Shown here: piece after piece, positions 1-9,110 of the stretch
Numbering within the stretch: position 1 is the first letter of the stretch
Layout of the letters: each line of letters opens with the position of its first letter
From: Chloroflexota bacterium
GTDB taxonomy: Bacteria; Chloroflexota; Anaerolineae; UBA1429
Direction: 5' to 3'
Assembly: GCA_012729455.1 (NCBI GenBank)
Contig: JAAYDC010000029.1
Coordinates: 1 to 64,000 of the forward strand
Length of the DNA stretch: 64,000 nucleotides
The notes under the pieces: model-generated
The model's input: the letters and a program-made list of their open reading frames with translations, nothing else
The model's database searches: none
What the model was told of the DNA's origin: nothing
Translations under genes and position numbers: made by a program

Positions 1-576
1 GCCGACATTCAGGGATCTCCGGCGTGCTGGAAGGGCATCTGCCCAGGCGTTACCACGCAGGAAGAAGCTATCGAACTGCTGGAAAGTTATGATGATACCA
101 AAGATATTATGTCCCGGATAGATTATAATGAGCCGAACCCAGCAATACGTGTCTACTATTCGGACCTGCTGCGCGCGAAAATAACACTCAAAGATGGAGT
201 AGTCGACCATATATGCTTGTATGGAACTGTTCGGCTACTCGCAATCACCGACTCGCTGGGTGATCCCGATTTCGTCGCAGTGGCCTACTATGATGCGCCT
301 GATTCTCCCGAAAAAATCGTGTTACTCGGTTACCCCGACAAAGGCCTGACCATCTCGTGTCAACAGTTTCTGTTGAAGCAAGCCCGCATCTATCCAAATA
401 CGGTATTTTACACTATCAGGATTTCATCTCCAGAGCGTGTTGGAGAGTGGTCTTTTTATTGGGGCGTAAAGCAGCCAACCGAGGGTGCAGTAGCCTGGCA
501 CGGATATGGGTTGTACCCAATCACCACGAAACCAAGGTGGTGGGATGAGAGGCCAGAGCCTACAGCCAGACCGTAG
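1..576 (+). CDS. Hypothetical protein, 5'-truncated by window edge
   Basis: The reading frame is open from the first base to a TAG at 576, so the gene begins outside the window and about 191 C-terminal residues are visible. The first ATG at 109 is internal, because the upstream codons encode a convincing stretch with C-W-K-G-I-C-P-G followed by V-T-T-Q-E-E-A. I associate this motif, from memory, with small secreted or lipoprotein-like proteins of Chloroflexota. The rest is predicted beta-rich with no catalytic motif I recognise. Codon use is less GC-biased than in the sugar-catabolism genes further on. Function unknown. Confidence 0.7.
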   Translation, partial: ADIQGSPACWKGICPGVTTQEEAIELLESYDDTKDIMSRIDYNEPNPAIRVYYSDLLRAKITLKDGVVDHICLYGTVRLLAITDSLGDPDFVAVAYYDAPDSPEKIVLLGYPDKGLTISCQQFLLKQARIYPNTVFYTIRISSPERVGEWSFYWGVKQPTEGAVAWHGYGLYPITTKPRWWDERPEPTARP

Positions 577-732
577 CGCCCCCCGCTGCGCCCCCAGCAC
601 GGGTAGGTTCATCCAGGCAGATACCATCGTGCCCGAACCCCGGCAATCCGCAGAGCTGCCGTCCTCACCCACCTCCGTCGGGCATGTCCAGCTCGATCCT
701 GCGCATACAACCAGATCGCAACGGCACTTGCG

Positions 733-1369
733 CTACCAGCCAGCGGGTTTGGTAAAGGTGCCTGCGGCATCGCACAAAGTATCAGGAAACTGGTTGTTGA
801 TCAGATCACCCCGTGTTACGTGGCGGTAGAATGAACACACTTTACGCAGATCATGTGCCATGAGTTTGGTGTTTCGTTGTGGGTTATATACCCCAACCGG
901 AACCCTCTCCTCCGCCACAATCCGTATTGGTTCAACCAAGTCAGAATCATTCGAGAGCACGATAGCAGCCTCACAAGCGTTCGTAAAGGCGTCATATAAC
1001 AAAAGTCGCCAGATTCACATCTGAACCCTTTTCCTCTGTGTTAATGACCTTTACCAGCCGATGGGTTGGATCGTCTGTCAACGGCATGACCTTTGGCCAT
1101 GATACGTATCTTCCGTAGTGTATTGTCAGATTCGGGCAGGTTCGCAGTGCCCTCAGATACAACTCCTGCCGTTGTGGTTTCTGCGGGTCATTAGTGCGTG
1201 CCTGCACCTTGGCCGTGAAATACCTGACAGTCTGGATCGCGTTTTGAGGAAAAGCATTCGCGACCATTTTTCGTATATCCAGCCACTTGAAGCCCGGGGT
1301 CTTTTCGTTTTTAACCGCATTATAATACAGATTAAAGGCGTCAACATATACGTTGGTGACTCGTTTCAA
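733..1369 (-). pseudogene. NYN-domain (LabA/DUF88-like) protein, frameshifted
   Basis: Two adjacent frames together encode one NYN (PIN-like RNase fold) protein. The N-terminal part starts at a TTG (1369) with GGAG six bases upstream and reads V-Y-V-D-A-F-N-L-Y-Y, the first acidic motif of the family. It ends at a TGA just after G-S-D-V-N-L-A-T-F. The C-terminal part continues with L-Y-D-A-F-x-N-A-C-E-A-A-I-V-L-S-N-D-S-D-L, the second acidic motif. Restoring one T in the T-run near 1003 would give A-T-F-L-L-Y-D-A-F in one frame. The cause could be a true frameshift, a homopolymer assembly error or slippage. NYN proteins are metal-dependent nucleases involved in RNA turnover or toxin-like roles. 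Confidence 0.75.
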
Positions 1370-1387
1370 GTTGGCTCCATATAAGCA

Positions 1388-1434
1388 GAGACCGCCTCGC
1401 GGCGGTCTCAGACTCTTTGCCCGAAGGCAAAGAG
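1388..1434 (-). other. Tandem stem-loops in the NYN gene 5' leader
   Basis: Two perfect 9-bp stems stand three bases apart: GAGACCGCC/GGCGGTCTC with a TCGC loop (1388-1409) and CTCTTTGCC/GGCAAAGAG with a CGAA loop (1413-1434). They lie between the predicted promoter and the TTG start of the NYN gene, so they would sit in its 5' UTR. Neither is followed by a T-tract, so simple termination is not supported. Confidence 0.6.
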
Positions 1435-1446
1435 GGGATTACTCAT

Positions 1447-1475
1447 AACATAGCACAGGAGTAAGATTCTGTCAA
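1447..1475 (-). promoter_or_regulatory. Sigma70-type promoter for the NYN gene
   Basis: On the minus strand a perfect TTGACA (1470-1475) is separated by 17 bases from TATGTT (1447-1452). Transcription would start near 1440, giving a leader of about 70 nt that contains the two tandem hairpins. Confidence 0.6.
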
Positions 1476-1504
1476 CATCTCTTTGCCAACAAATACCTCT
1501 GCCC

Positions 1505-2749
1505 TCACCCGCCATCGTCGCGCATATCCAGCTCGATCCTCCTCACCGGGCGTGAGGTCATCGCCGCGACTGCCAGCACGGCAAAGCCGCCCGCGCACAC
1601 CAGGAACCACATCTGCGGGTAGTAGGCATCCGAGAGCACGCCCGCCAGCGCCAGGCCGAGGGGCGCCATCAGCGAGCTGGTGCTATCCAGCAAAGTCAGC
1701 ACCCTGCCCTGCAGGCCGGGCGGCACCACATCCTGCAGCACGGCAAGCATCGGGCCCTGCACGAGGGTTTGCATCATCGAGACAACCCCCACCGCCGCAA
1801 CCGCCAGCACGAACTGGTGGCTATCCACCAGGCCGGCCATCACGCAGCCGATGCTCATCCCCACCAGAGCCCACATTGAGGTAAATATCCTCTGCCTAAA
1901 ACCGCCCCACAGCGAAAGAAGCACCCCGCCGGCCAGAATGCCGGCCCCCGAGACGGCCTCGATCCAGCCATATTCCACCGCGCCGCCCTGATAGTAGCGC
2001 CTGATCCAGATCGGCAGCAGGGTGAAAAAGGGCACTGCCAGCAGATTCACCAGCGCCGCCAGCAGCAGCACCCTGCGCAGGCCGCGTGAAGAAAACAGAT
2101 AATGCACGCCGGCGATCAGCTCTCCCATCACGCCGGGCGTCCCGCTGCCCGTCTTGGGCGGCTGCGGGATGTGCGCCCATATCACCGTGGCGATCGCCAG
2201 CGCCGCCGTCACCAAGTCGATGACCAGCACCAGCGAAAGCGGCCACAGATTCAGCAGCAGCGCCCCCAACGGCGGGGTGGTGATGCGCAGGATGCCGTAC
2301 AGGGCGCTATCCAGCCCCTTGATGTGCGACAGGCTCTCGCGCGGGGCCATCAGTGAGATGCTGGCCTGCATCGCCGGCCAGTGAAAGGCTCCGAGGATGC
2401 TGCGCACAAAGATGGCCAGATACACCTGCCAGGGCTGCAGCAGCCCATGCTGGACGAGGATCGCCAGCGCCAGCGCAGTGAGGCCGATGGCGCCATCCGC
2501 CCAGATGAGCACCTTGCGGCGCGGCCAGCGGTCGACCAGCACGCCCGCCAAAGGCGAGAACAAAATGGTGGGGATGATGCCGACGATCGAGGCGGTAGCG
2601 AGCGCCACCGCTGAACCGGTGATGCTCGTCAGCCACCAGATCAGGGCGAACTGCACCACCATACTGCCAACCAATGAGATCGATTGGCCTGTCCATACGG
2701 TTAGAAAGGGCCGGCGCCAAGCTCCGGAATTTTTCGGCGTTGCCCCCAC
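1505..2749 (-). CDS. MFS transporter, EntS/MdfA-like exporter family
   Basis: A 414-residue integral membrane protein with about 12 hydrophobic segments. It has the conserved cytoplasmic loop after TM2 (A-G-V-L-V-D-R-W-P-R-R-K), the MFS motif A variant G-x-x-x-D-R-x-x-R-R. The architecture resembles enterobactin/macrolide-type MFS efflux proteins. The GTG at 2749 is preferred as start because AAGGA lies seven bases upstream; the TTG eleven codons earlier has no ribosome-binding site. It lies 141 bp downstream of the fusion gene on the same strand. Substrate cannot be assigned. It could export a small molecule or a sugar derivative. Confidence 0.85.
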   Translation of the reverse strand: MGATPKNSGAWRRPFLTVWTGQSISLVGSMVVQFALIWWLTSITGSAVALATASIVGIIPTILFSPLAGVLVDRWPRRKVLIWADGAIGLTALALAILVQHGLLQPWQVYLAIFVRSILGAFHWPAMQASISLMAPRESLSHIKGLDSALYGILRITTPPLGALLLNLWPLSLVLVIDLVTAALAIATVIWAHIPQPPKTGSGTPGVMGELIAGVHYLFSSRGLRRVLLLAALVNLLAVPFFTLLPIWIRRYYQGGAVEYGWIEAVSGAGILAGGVLLSLWGGFRQRIFTSMWALVGMSIGCVMAGLVDSHQFVLAVAAVGVVSMMQTLVQGPMLAVLQDVVPPGLQGRVLTLLDSTSSLMAPLGLALAGVLSDAYYPQMWFLVCAGGFAVLAVAAMTSRPVRRIELDMRDDGG

Positions 2750-2890
2750 TCTGCTTTCCTTATCCAGCCGTGTTGCACTCAATGCGAGGCAGTTGCCAGC
2801 GCCGAGAGCTGAATTCCGGCACCAGCGCTGCGATTATGGCACCACACTGCGCAGTTGGCAAATCAACCTGTTTTGTTGCAGCGACTGCTG

Positions 2891-4753
2891 CTACTCTCCG
2901 TGATAGCCCACCGAGCGCCACACCTCGCGCGCCCGCGCGGTGGCCTCCTCGCTCAGCGTGACGCGCCCCAGGATGCTGGGGGGCGGCTGGCCCTCACGCG
3001 CATCCTTGGGCCATGGCGACCAGTCGTCATCGGCATATGGCGCCCGCGAGGCCTCATCGCGAAAGTTGGGCATGGCGTGCGGCACGCCCTCCTGCAGGGC
3101 GCTCTTCCACGCCAGGATGCCCACCGACGACATATTCACCCCACGGTAGACGTCCAAGAAGGGCTGCTCGCCCGAACGGATCGCCCGCGAAAAGTGAAAG
3201 CTGGTCCAAAAGTCGCCGCCGCCATGGCCGGCGCGGTCGGCCAGCTTGCCGTATTCGGGCCACTCGGGGGTATAGACCCTGTCGCGCAGCTCACCGGGAC
3301 GCAGGTCGTAATCTTCGTGCCAGACCCGCACCTGTCCGGGACCAAAATAGCCCGGCCCGCGGGTGATCTCCATCGCCCCGCGCGAGCCGTGCATGCGGTA
3401 CCAGTTCGAGTGCCCGGGCGTCGAAAGCCCAAACAGGCGGAAGACGGCCCCCGAATCGGTGCGGCACAGGATCACCGAGGTCGGGTCGCCCAGACGGTAG
3501 TTGCGGTCCATGCGCTCGCGGTCGGCCACCGACAGCCCGATCACGCTGACGGGCAGGGTATCCGCCATATAAACCAGCGGCGCGAGGGCGTGCGTGCAGT
3601 AATAGGTGCTGGGCAGCCAGTTGCGCCAGTGATACTGCCCCGGCGCGATGCGCTGGCGGTCTACGGGGCTCATCGGGTGGTTGTATTCGCCCTCGGCATA
3701 CAGCGCGCGGCCGATCTCGCCGCTGCGGTAAATGCGGCGCATCTCCTGACAAAATACGGTATAGGGATAGTTCTCGGCCAGCATATAGATCTTGCCGGTC
3801 TCCTCGACGGCGCGGCAGAGCGCCACGCCCTCCGCCAGCGTCGAGTTCGACGAGGTCTCGCTCATCACGTGCTTGCCGGCGCGCAGGGCCTTGATGGCAA
3901 AGGGGGCGTGCTCGTGGAAATAGTTGGCCAGCACCACCGCGTCCATGTCGTGCTCGAGGAAGCGGTCGTAATCGGTATAGGTGGCCACGCCCAGTTTGGC
4001 ACCGGCCTCCAGCAGGCGCTCTTCCCAGATGTCGCAGATCGCCACCAGCTGCATGCCCAGCTCGGGGATGGCGGCCGTGGCGAACGACATGCCGCGCCCG
4101 ACCCCCACCACCCCCACACGGATCGGCTTCTCCGGGGCAGGCAGTTTGACGGCGTCCGCCTTTTCGGCCGGCGGCGGCGATGGCCAGGCATCCGGCGTGT
4201 AATCGCGGCCGAGCTGCTCGCAGAGGGTCTTCCAGCGCGCGCGCATGCCGTCGCGATGCAGAAACGGCTCGAACCCGAGGTCCAGATAGATCTTGATGGC
4301 CGGCAGGCGAAAATCATCCGTATGCAGATAGATGCGCCGGTAGCCGGCCGCCGCGTAACGCGCCAGCACCGCGGCGCTCACCGCACGCCCCAAGCCCTTG
4401 CCCTTGTGCTGTGGATCGCCCGCCACCCAGCCCAGCTCGCCGCCGGATGGGTGCTCTGCTGTGGCGTTGTGGGTCGCCATCGCCGTGGCAGCCAGCTTGC
4501 CCGAGGCGAGGTGCTCGATCACGAAAAAGCCGTCCGGCAAGACGGTGTTGCGCGTACGCGCCACATACGCGCTGTCAAAGTGGGCAAAGCCGGCGCCGTG
4601 CATCAGGCGGATATAGTCGGCCTCGTCGCTGTCGCGGTACTGGCGCAGGAGGTACCCCTCCGGCACCGCCGGCTCGGGCAGCGCCTTGAACACACGCGGG
4701 TTCAGCAGCATGCACAGCTGCGGCGGATTGGTGACGGATCTGGGCTGGCTCAC
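2891..4753 (-). CDS. GNAT acetyltransferase fused to Gfo/Idh/MocA oxidoreductase
   Basis: A 620-residue two-domain protein starting at a GTG (4753) with GAGGAGG five bases upstream. Residues from about 20 to 170 form a GNAT N-acetyltransferase, with an acetyl-CoA loop reading Q-H-K-G-K-G-L-G-R and a terminal Y-L-D-L-G-F-E-P strand. From about residue 215 a Rossmann dehydrogenase begins (V-G-V-V-G-V-G-R-G) and runs to the C-terminus with the substrate domain. The usual Gfo/Idh/MocA E-K-P catalytic loop reads S-E-T-S-S-N, so the canonical lysine is absent. The protein probably acts in the cytoplasm on a sugar or amino sugar. It is flanked by a glycosidase and an MFS transporter on the same strand, which suggests one sugar-modification unit. 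The fused arrangement is the notable feature. Confidence 0.85.
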   Translation of the reverse strand: MSQPRSVTNPPQLCMLLNPRVFKALPEPAVPEGYLLRQYRDSDEADYIRLMHGAGFAHFDSAYVARTRNTVLPDGFFVIEHLASGKLAATAMATHNATAEHPSGGELGWVAGDPQHKGKGLGRAVSAAVLARYAAAGYRRIYLHTDDFRLPAIKIYLDLGFEPFLHRDGMRARWKTLCEQLGRDYTPDAWPSPPPAEKADAVKLPAPEKPIRVGVVGVGRGMSFATAAIPELGMQLVAICDIWEERLLEAGAKLGVATYTDYDRFLEHDMDAVVLANYFHEHAPFAIKALRAGKHVMSETSSNSTLAEGVALCRAVEETGKIYMLAENYPYTVFCQEMRRIYRSGEIGRALYAEGEYNHPMSPVDRQRIAPGQYHWRNWLPSTYYCTHALAPLVYMADTLPVSVIGLSVADRERMDRNYRLGDPTSVILCRTDSGAVFRLFGLSTPGHSNWYRMHGSRGAMEITRGPGYFGPGQVRVWHEDYDLRPGELRDRVYTPEWPEYGKLADRAGHGGGDFWTSFHFSRAIRSGEQPFLDVYRGVNMSSVGILAWKSALQEGVPHAMPNFRDEASRAPYADDDWSPWPKDAREGQPPPSILGRVTLSEEATARAREVWRSVGYHGE

Positions 4754-4907
4754 GGCGCCTCCTCGGGCACGTTTTGGGCCAGTTTGCACCCGCACGGACG
4801 CCTTGTCAAGCGCGCAAGCGCAGCAGCATAGCCATTTCCGGCGTATCAATCAGGCACCGCGAACGGCAACGTAAAGGCGGCGCTTTATCGCGCACGCCTC
4901 CCCCCTC

Positions 4908-6179
4908 CTACATCAGCCACTCGCGCACCGCCGGCCGATCCCCCAGCTCGCCCGCGAGCATATTCAGCACCAGATAGTTCCAGTTCATGAACCCGGGGTT
5001 GATGATCGGGCGCATGGTTTCGGGGGCGTAATACTCGTGCATCACGCCGGAGGTGCGCACGTCTCCGGCGAACAGAGCGGCCGTCTTGCGGCACAGGTCG
5101 GCGGCCTCGGCGCGGTAGCCGTAGCGCTGCAGTCCCGCCCAGGCCATGTAGTTGCTGATGCCCCACACCGGCCCCAGCCAGTTAGAGGGATTGCCGCTGG
5201 CCGCCAGATTGTACATCGGCTCGCAGGCCGCCAACGTGCGCACCCCGCCGGCCGAGGCGAACTCGTCCGGGTTCGCCAGATGCTCGGCCACCCGCGCGGC
5301 CTGTTCGGCGGTGGCGATGCCGGCCCACAGCGCCAGCACGCCCGTCCAGCCCAGGATACGCACCGGCAGGCTCGGCCACATGTCACGCTGGTTGGCGTGC
5401 AGGTTGGGGATCACCGGGTCGATCCTGCACTGCAGGTCGGCGTTATAGAACCACCCGTCGCGCGCATCCCACAGATAGCGTTGGATGGCGTCGATCAGCG
5501 CCCGACGCTCGGCCAGATGCGCGGCACGCTCGAACTCGCGCCCCACCAGCCCCTCGAGGTAGGCCAGCGCCCCCAGCTCGACCACCATCAGCGTGTTCAT
5601 ATAGATGGTGGCGGCCGAGTTGCGCGGGCGGCCAAAGACGGCCGGCTCGTTATCCACCCCGATCGCCAGATCCGAGTGCCAATAGTAAAGCCCGGTGGCG
5701 GCATGGTAATAGTCCGCGCGGTAATGGCCGATAAAGCGCTCTAGTTTCTGCACGCCATCCTCCCCGAGCCAGCCGGCATCGCCCCCCAGCTCGCGGGAGA
5801 TCAGCGCGGCGAACTGTGAGAGCACCGGCTTGGCCTGGTTGGGCTCGTCTCCCTCGGCGCGTTTGGCGGCCATCGCGTTGAGGAGCCACGGCTCGATGCA
5901 GATCGGCAGGTAGCCATCCTCGGCCTGATAGTCGAGAAAGTTGAGCACGCTGCCCTGCATGTGCGCCATCAGCTGGTCGCGGTCAAAGGCGGCATCCGGC
6001 TCGTGCAGAGCCTGCAGGAGCGCCACCGAGCACAGCCACGAATCCCAATCCCACAGGATGTGCGAATAGACCGAGCCGGGCACCAGGTAGGGGCGCGGCA
6101 GCAGGTCGGTGGGGGCGTGCAGCATGCCCACGGCGTGTTGTGCGATGTGGCGGCGCAGGATTTCGGCATCGGCGTGCAT
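4908..6179 (-). CDS. GH63/trehalase-like (alpha/alpha)6 glycoside hydrolase
   Basis: A 423-residue protein with the six-hairpin glycosidase signature. The N-terminal motif H-I-L-W-D-W-D-S-W matches the W-D-S region of GH63/GH37-like enzymes, and the middle has Y-Y-W-H-S-D-L-A-I-G-V-D-N. A late G-P-V-W-G-I-S-N-Y-M-A-W is followed by V-M-H-E-Y-Y-A-P-E-T, the likely general base region. Known relatives hydrolyse trehalose, mannosylglycerate or glucosidic oligosaccharides; the substrate here is not predictable. The ATG at 6179 has GGAGGA nine bases upstream. There is no signal peptide, so it is probably cytoplasmic. It heads the minus-strand block that continues into the fusion gene 154 bp downstream. 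Confidence 0.8.
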   Translation of the reverse strand: MHADAEILRRHIAQHAVGMLHAPTDLLPRPYLVPGSVYSHILWDWDSWLCSVALLQALHEPDAAFDRDQLMAHMQGSVLNFLDYQAEDGYLPICIEPWLLNAMAAKRAEGDEPNQAKPVLSQFAALISRELGGDAGWLGEDGVQKLERFIGHYRADYYHAATGLYYWHSDLAIGVDNEPAVFGRPRNSAATIYMNTLMVVELGALAYLEGLVGREFERAAHLAERRALIDAIQRYLWDARDGWFYNADLQCRIDPVIPNLHANQRDMWPSLPVRILGWTGVLALWAGIATAEQAARVAEHLANPDEFASAGGVRTLAACEPMYNLAASGNPSNWLGPVWGISNYMAWAGLQRYGYRAEAADLCRKTAALFAGDVRTSGVMHEYYAPETMRPIINPGFMNWNYLVLNMLAGELGDRPAVREWLM

Positions 6180-6242
6180 GGGATCCTCCGTAAAGTTGGG
6201 CTCCGCGAAGTATAGGGTGCGCAGCAGGCAGGGTCAATTCGG

Positions 6243-6272
6243 ATGACACACACGTTCAAAATACGCTATAAT
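6243..6272 (+). promoter_or_regulatory. Promoter of lipoprotein/SGNH cluster
   Basis: ATGACA (6243-6248), an 18-base spacer and a perfect TATAAT (6267-6272) lie 33 bases before the lipoprotein start codon. Confidence 0.55.
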
Positions 6273-6304
6273 GTCTTTAGGCCGGATACACATAGGAGGG
6301 ATAC

Positions 6305-6730
6305 ATGCGCCACGTAAAACCATTCTATTGGCTGATCGTCGGACTCTTTCTGATGGCAACCCTGGCGGGCTGCGGCGGAGCCGCCACGCCGGTGAGCTGC
6401 GGAGTCGGCACCGAGGGCGACCCCAACACCGAACGCTTTGCCGCCAATTTCACATCCATCGCTCTGGCTGTCAAAGGCGGCAACGCGGCGATCACCGAGG
6501 CGCCTGCGAACCAGCCGCTGGTGCTGCGCCTGGAGGGCAAGGGCGGTTTGACAGTGCGCATCTGCGTCCTTACACAGGGCGGCACGGTGCAGCGTGCTTT
6601 CGATCAGTCGGTCATTACCGTGGATGGCAGCAACGATTACGACATCGGCACCTTTGGCCCAGGCGAATATCGCCTGCACCTGCTCGACCGCAATGTGCTG
6701 ATCGGCCTGATCAACTTTAGCGTCAAATAG
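6305..6730 (+). CDS. Small putative lipoprotein
   Basis: A 141-residue protein with a signal peptide of the form M-R-H-V-K-P, a hydrophobic core, and a lipobox L-A-G-C with the lipidated cysteine at residue 23. The mature part is predicted beta-sandwich, including repeated strands such as G-E-Y-R-L-H-L-L-D near the end, and resembles a compact Ig-like or PPC-type fold. GGAGGG precedes the ATG. It stands eleven bases before the SGNH hydrolase and shares its promoter. No specific function is recognised; a cell-surface role is likely. Confidence 0.7.
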   Translation: MRHVKPFYWLIVGLFLMATLAGCGGAATPVSCGVGTEGDPNTERFAANFTSIALAVKGGNAAITEAPANQPLVLRLEGKGGLTVRICVLTQGGTVQRAFDQSVITVDGSNDYDIGTFGPGEYRLHLLDRNVLIGLINFSVK

Positions 6731-6741
6731 GAGGCGCTGCG

Positions 6742-7344
6742 GTGACCAAACCGCTTGAACGCATCGAATGGCTGGATATCTGGGTGGCGGGTGCCGACCT
6801 GGCTGACCTGCCCAGGTTGTTGATGATCGGCGACTCAATCTGCCGCGGCTATTACGGCGATGTGGATGCCGCGCTGGTGGGGCGCTACCACTGCGCCAGG
6901 CTGTGCAACTCGACCTGCGTGTGCGATCCAACCTACCTCAAACAGCTCGATCTGCTGCTGGATGATTACACGTGGGATACGATCCACTTTAATACCGGCC
7001 TGCACTCGGGCTCCTACACCACCGAGGAATACACCGCCGGACTGGAGCGCGCCTGGGCGCATCTGCGCGCCAAGGCTCCGCAGGCCAGGTTCCGGTGGGC
7101 ATCCAGCACGCCGGTGCGCCAGCAGGGGCTGATGAGCGACCTCAACCAAGAGCGCACCGACTGGGTGCATGAGCGCAACGCCGCAGCTGAGCGGGTAGCC
7201 GCCTCGCAGGGCGTGGGCGTGACGGACCTGTGCTCCGTGACCATCGCCCGCCCGGACTACTTTTCCGCCGACGGCGTGCACTATAACGCCGAGGGCAACC
7301 AGGCCCTCGCCCAAGCCGTACTCAAGGGGCTGGGGCTGGTATAA
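6742..7344 (+). CDS. SGNH/GDSL-type hydrolase
   Basis: A 200-residue hydrolase starting at GTG 6742, with AGGAGG upstream. Block I reads M-I-G-D-S-I-C (catalytic Ser in G-D-S), the block III-like region contains F-N-T-G-L-H-S, and the C-terminal block V reads S-A-D-G-V-H-Y-N, supplying Asp and His. SGNH enzymes of this size usually remove acetyl groups from sugars or act as esterases. It has no signal peptide. Its position after a lipoprotein and before a beta-helix protein suggests a role in deacetylating plant or microbial polysaccharide fragments, which is inference. Confidence 0.85.
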   Translation: MTKPLERIEWLDIWVAGADLADLPRLLMIGDSICRGYYGDVDAALVGRYHCARLCNSTCVCDPTYLKQLDLLLDDYTWDTIHFNTGLHSGSYTTEEYTAGLERAWAHLRAKAPQARFRWASSTPVRQQGLMSDLNQERTDWVHERNAAAERVAASQGVGVTDLCSVTIARPDYFSADGVHYNAEGNQALAQAVLKGLGLV

Positions 7345-7451
7345 CGCGCCGCCCGCGATCGTGCGCACCAAAGCCTGCTGATGCTCTGGCGCTTGCGCGC
7401 GCGGCGATAGCGCGCTATAAAGCGTATGAGCACCCTGCCACAGGAGGCACC

Positions 7452-9110
7452 ATGACGGCCTATTACATCGATTCGCGCGCAGCCGGCAACGATGCCAATG
7501 CCGGCACCAGTCCCGAGGCGCCCTGGAAGACCTTTGCTCCGCTGCACCAGCGCTCTCTGCAGCCCGGCGACCGCGTCCTCCTGGCGCGCGGCGGCGAGTG
7601 GAACGCCATGCTGATCCTGAACAATTCGGGCACGGCGGAAGCCCCCTGCGAGCTGGGAGCCTATGGCGATGGCCCGCGCCCCAAAATCTGGCGCAACGGC
7701 GACCCGATGGAGCGCTGCATCCGCATGATCAACTGCTCGCACTGGGCCGTGCGCGACCTCGAGTTCGGCAACTGCGGCACGGGCCTGCACATCACCTATA
7801 CCGAAAAGGGCCACCGCGGCCTGACCCTCGAGCGCCTCTTTGTGCACCAATGCTATGGTATTTTCATCCGCGACATGGGCGAAGGCCCCGCGCGGCAGCT
7901 GGCGCGCAAGGATCGCATCAGCATCGCCGCCGGCATTATCATCACCTGCGAGCCGATCGAGCTCGAGGGAGACGAAAAGGTGCTGGAAGACGTTTACATC
8001 GCCGATCTGGAGGGCTGCCACAACGCCGACACGTTGGCGATCAACCCGGCTGGCCCCAACGTGCGCGATCAGGTCAGCTATTCCTTCCGCAACCTGGTGC
8101 TGAACCGCCTGTGGCTGCACGATGACGACGCCCCCAACCCGGGCGGCATCCCCGATTCGCTGCGCTTTGTGCGCTGCGAGCACCTCTTGTTGATCAACTC
8201 GCGCATGCATCGCTGCTGCGGGCAGTTCACCACCTCGGGCACCGCCATGCTCTTTTTGGGCGGCATCCGCGACCAGATTTTCGTCAACAACACCTTTACC
8301 GAGACGCCCGATTCGGGCTCGGTGGATCAGTGCGCGATCGATTTCGAGGCCACCACGCGCAACATCCGCATCCGCAACACCTATTTCGGGCGCAACGCCG
8401 GTCCCGGGATCGAGTTTCTGGATATCTGGGGCGAGACCAGCTATTCGCAGGGCCACGAGGTTTCCGGCAACGCCTTTGAGGATAACGGGCACTCGTCGCG
8501 CGGCGGGCAGGCCGGCGCGGCGGGCATCCACCACCATGGCGGCAACTTTGCCACGGGCGTCATCCGCGACAACCTGATGCACGAGCCCGGCCGGCCCCTC
8601 CTGCACGGCGAGTTTGTCAAGTTCGAGCTCACCAACAACCTGCGCGCCTCACAGCCGATCAGCTCGGCGATGAACAGCTTTAACGGCGACGGCTGGTCGC
8701 TCGAGGCCGCCGGCGCGGATGGCGTGTGGCGTGCCGCCGGCGAATACGATGCCGCCCGCGAGCGCTACAGTGCCGCGGGTCTCGGGTGGCTCTCGCGCTC
8801 CGAGCAGGCGGCTCTGGCGGAGGGTGCCATCAGTGCGCGCTGCTGGACGGCTCCCAGAGCCGGCACGGTCGAGGTGCGCAGCCGCGCCCTGCGGCTGTGC
8901 GGTGGGGTCGATGGGAAGGTCGCTATCACCCTCAACGGCAAGGTGCTGGCCGAGGGCGCGGTCGCGGCCGGCTGCTGGGATGGCACCGAGCTCAACCTTG
9001 GCGCGCTCACGGTGGCGGCGGGCGACCAGCTGCGCTTTGAGGATCGCTCGGCGTTCGCTGGCGAGGCCGGCGCCATCAGCTGGGCGCCGATCGTAGCCTA
9101 CACCGATTAA
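7452..9110 (+). CDS. Right-handed parallel beta-helix protein
   Basis: A 552-residue protein. The N-terminus reads Y-Y-I-D-S-R-A, then G-N-D-A-N-A-G-T-S and P-W-K-T-F, the typical lead-in of right-handed beta-helix (pectate-lyase-like/DUF1565) proteins. About eight helix turns follow, rich in N-N-T-F, I-R-I-R-N-T-Y-F and V-S-G-N-A-F. From about residue 415 a distinct beta-rich C-terminal domain begins. No signal peptide is visible although many relatives are secreted. It may act as a polysaccharide lyase or hydrolase, but no catalytic triad can be picked reliably. An inverted repeat immediately downstream acts as a terminator. Confidence 0.75.
   Translation: MTAYYIDSRAAGNDANAGTSPEAPWKTFAPLHQRSLQPGDRVLLARGGEWNAMLILNNSGTAEAPCELGAYGDGPRPKIWRNGDPMERCIRMINCSHWAVRDLEFGNCGTGLHITYTEKGHRGLTLERLFVHQCYGIFIRDMGEGPARQLARKDRISIAAGIIITCEPIELEGDEKVLEDVYIADLEGCHNADTLAINPAGPNVRDQVSYSFRNLVLNRLWLHDDDAPNPGGIPDSLRFVRCEHLLLINSRMHRCCGQFTTSGTAMLFLGGIRDQIFVNNTFTETPDSGSVDQCAIDFEATTRNIRIRNTYFGRNAGPGIEFLDIWGETSYSQGHEVSGNAFEDNGHSSRGGQAGAAGIHHHGGNFATGVIRDNLMHEPGRPLLHGEFVKFELTNNLRASQPISSAMNSFNGDGWSLEAAGADGVWRAAGEYDAARERYSAAGLGWLSRSEQAALAEGAISARCWTAPRAGTVEVRSRALRLCGGVDGKVAITLNGKVLAEGAVAAGCWDGTELNLGALTVAAGDQLRFEDRSAFAGEAGAISWAPIVAYTD

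Noticed and set aside
2855-4831. A 658-codon plus-strand open frame opposite the GNAT/dehydrogenase fusion
   Set aside because: It mirrors the real gene's GC-rich third positions, has Arg/His/Gly-rich low-complexity translation and no domain.
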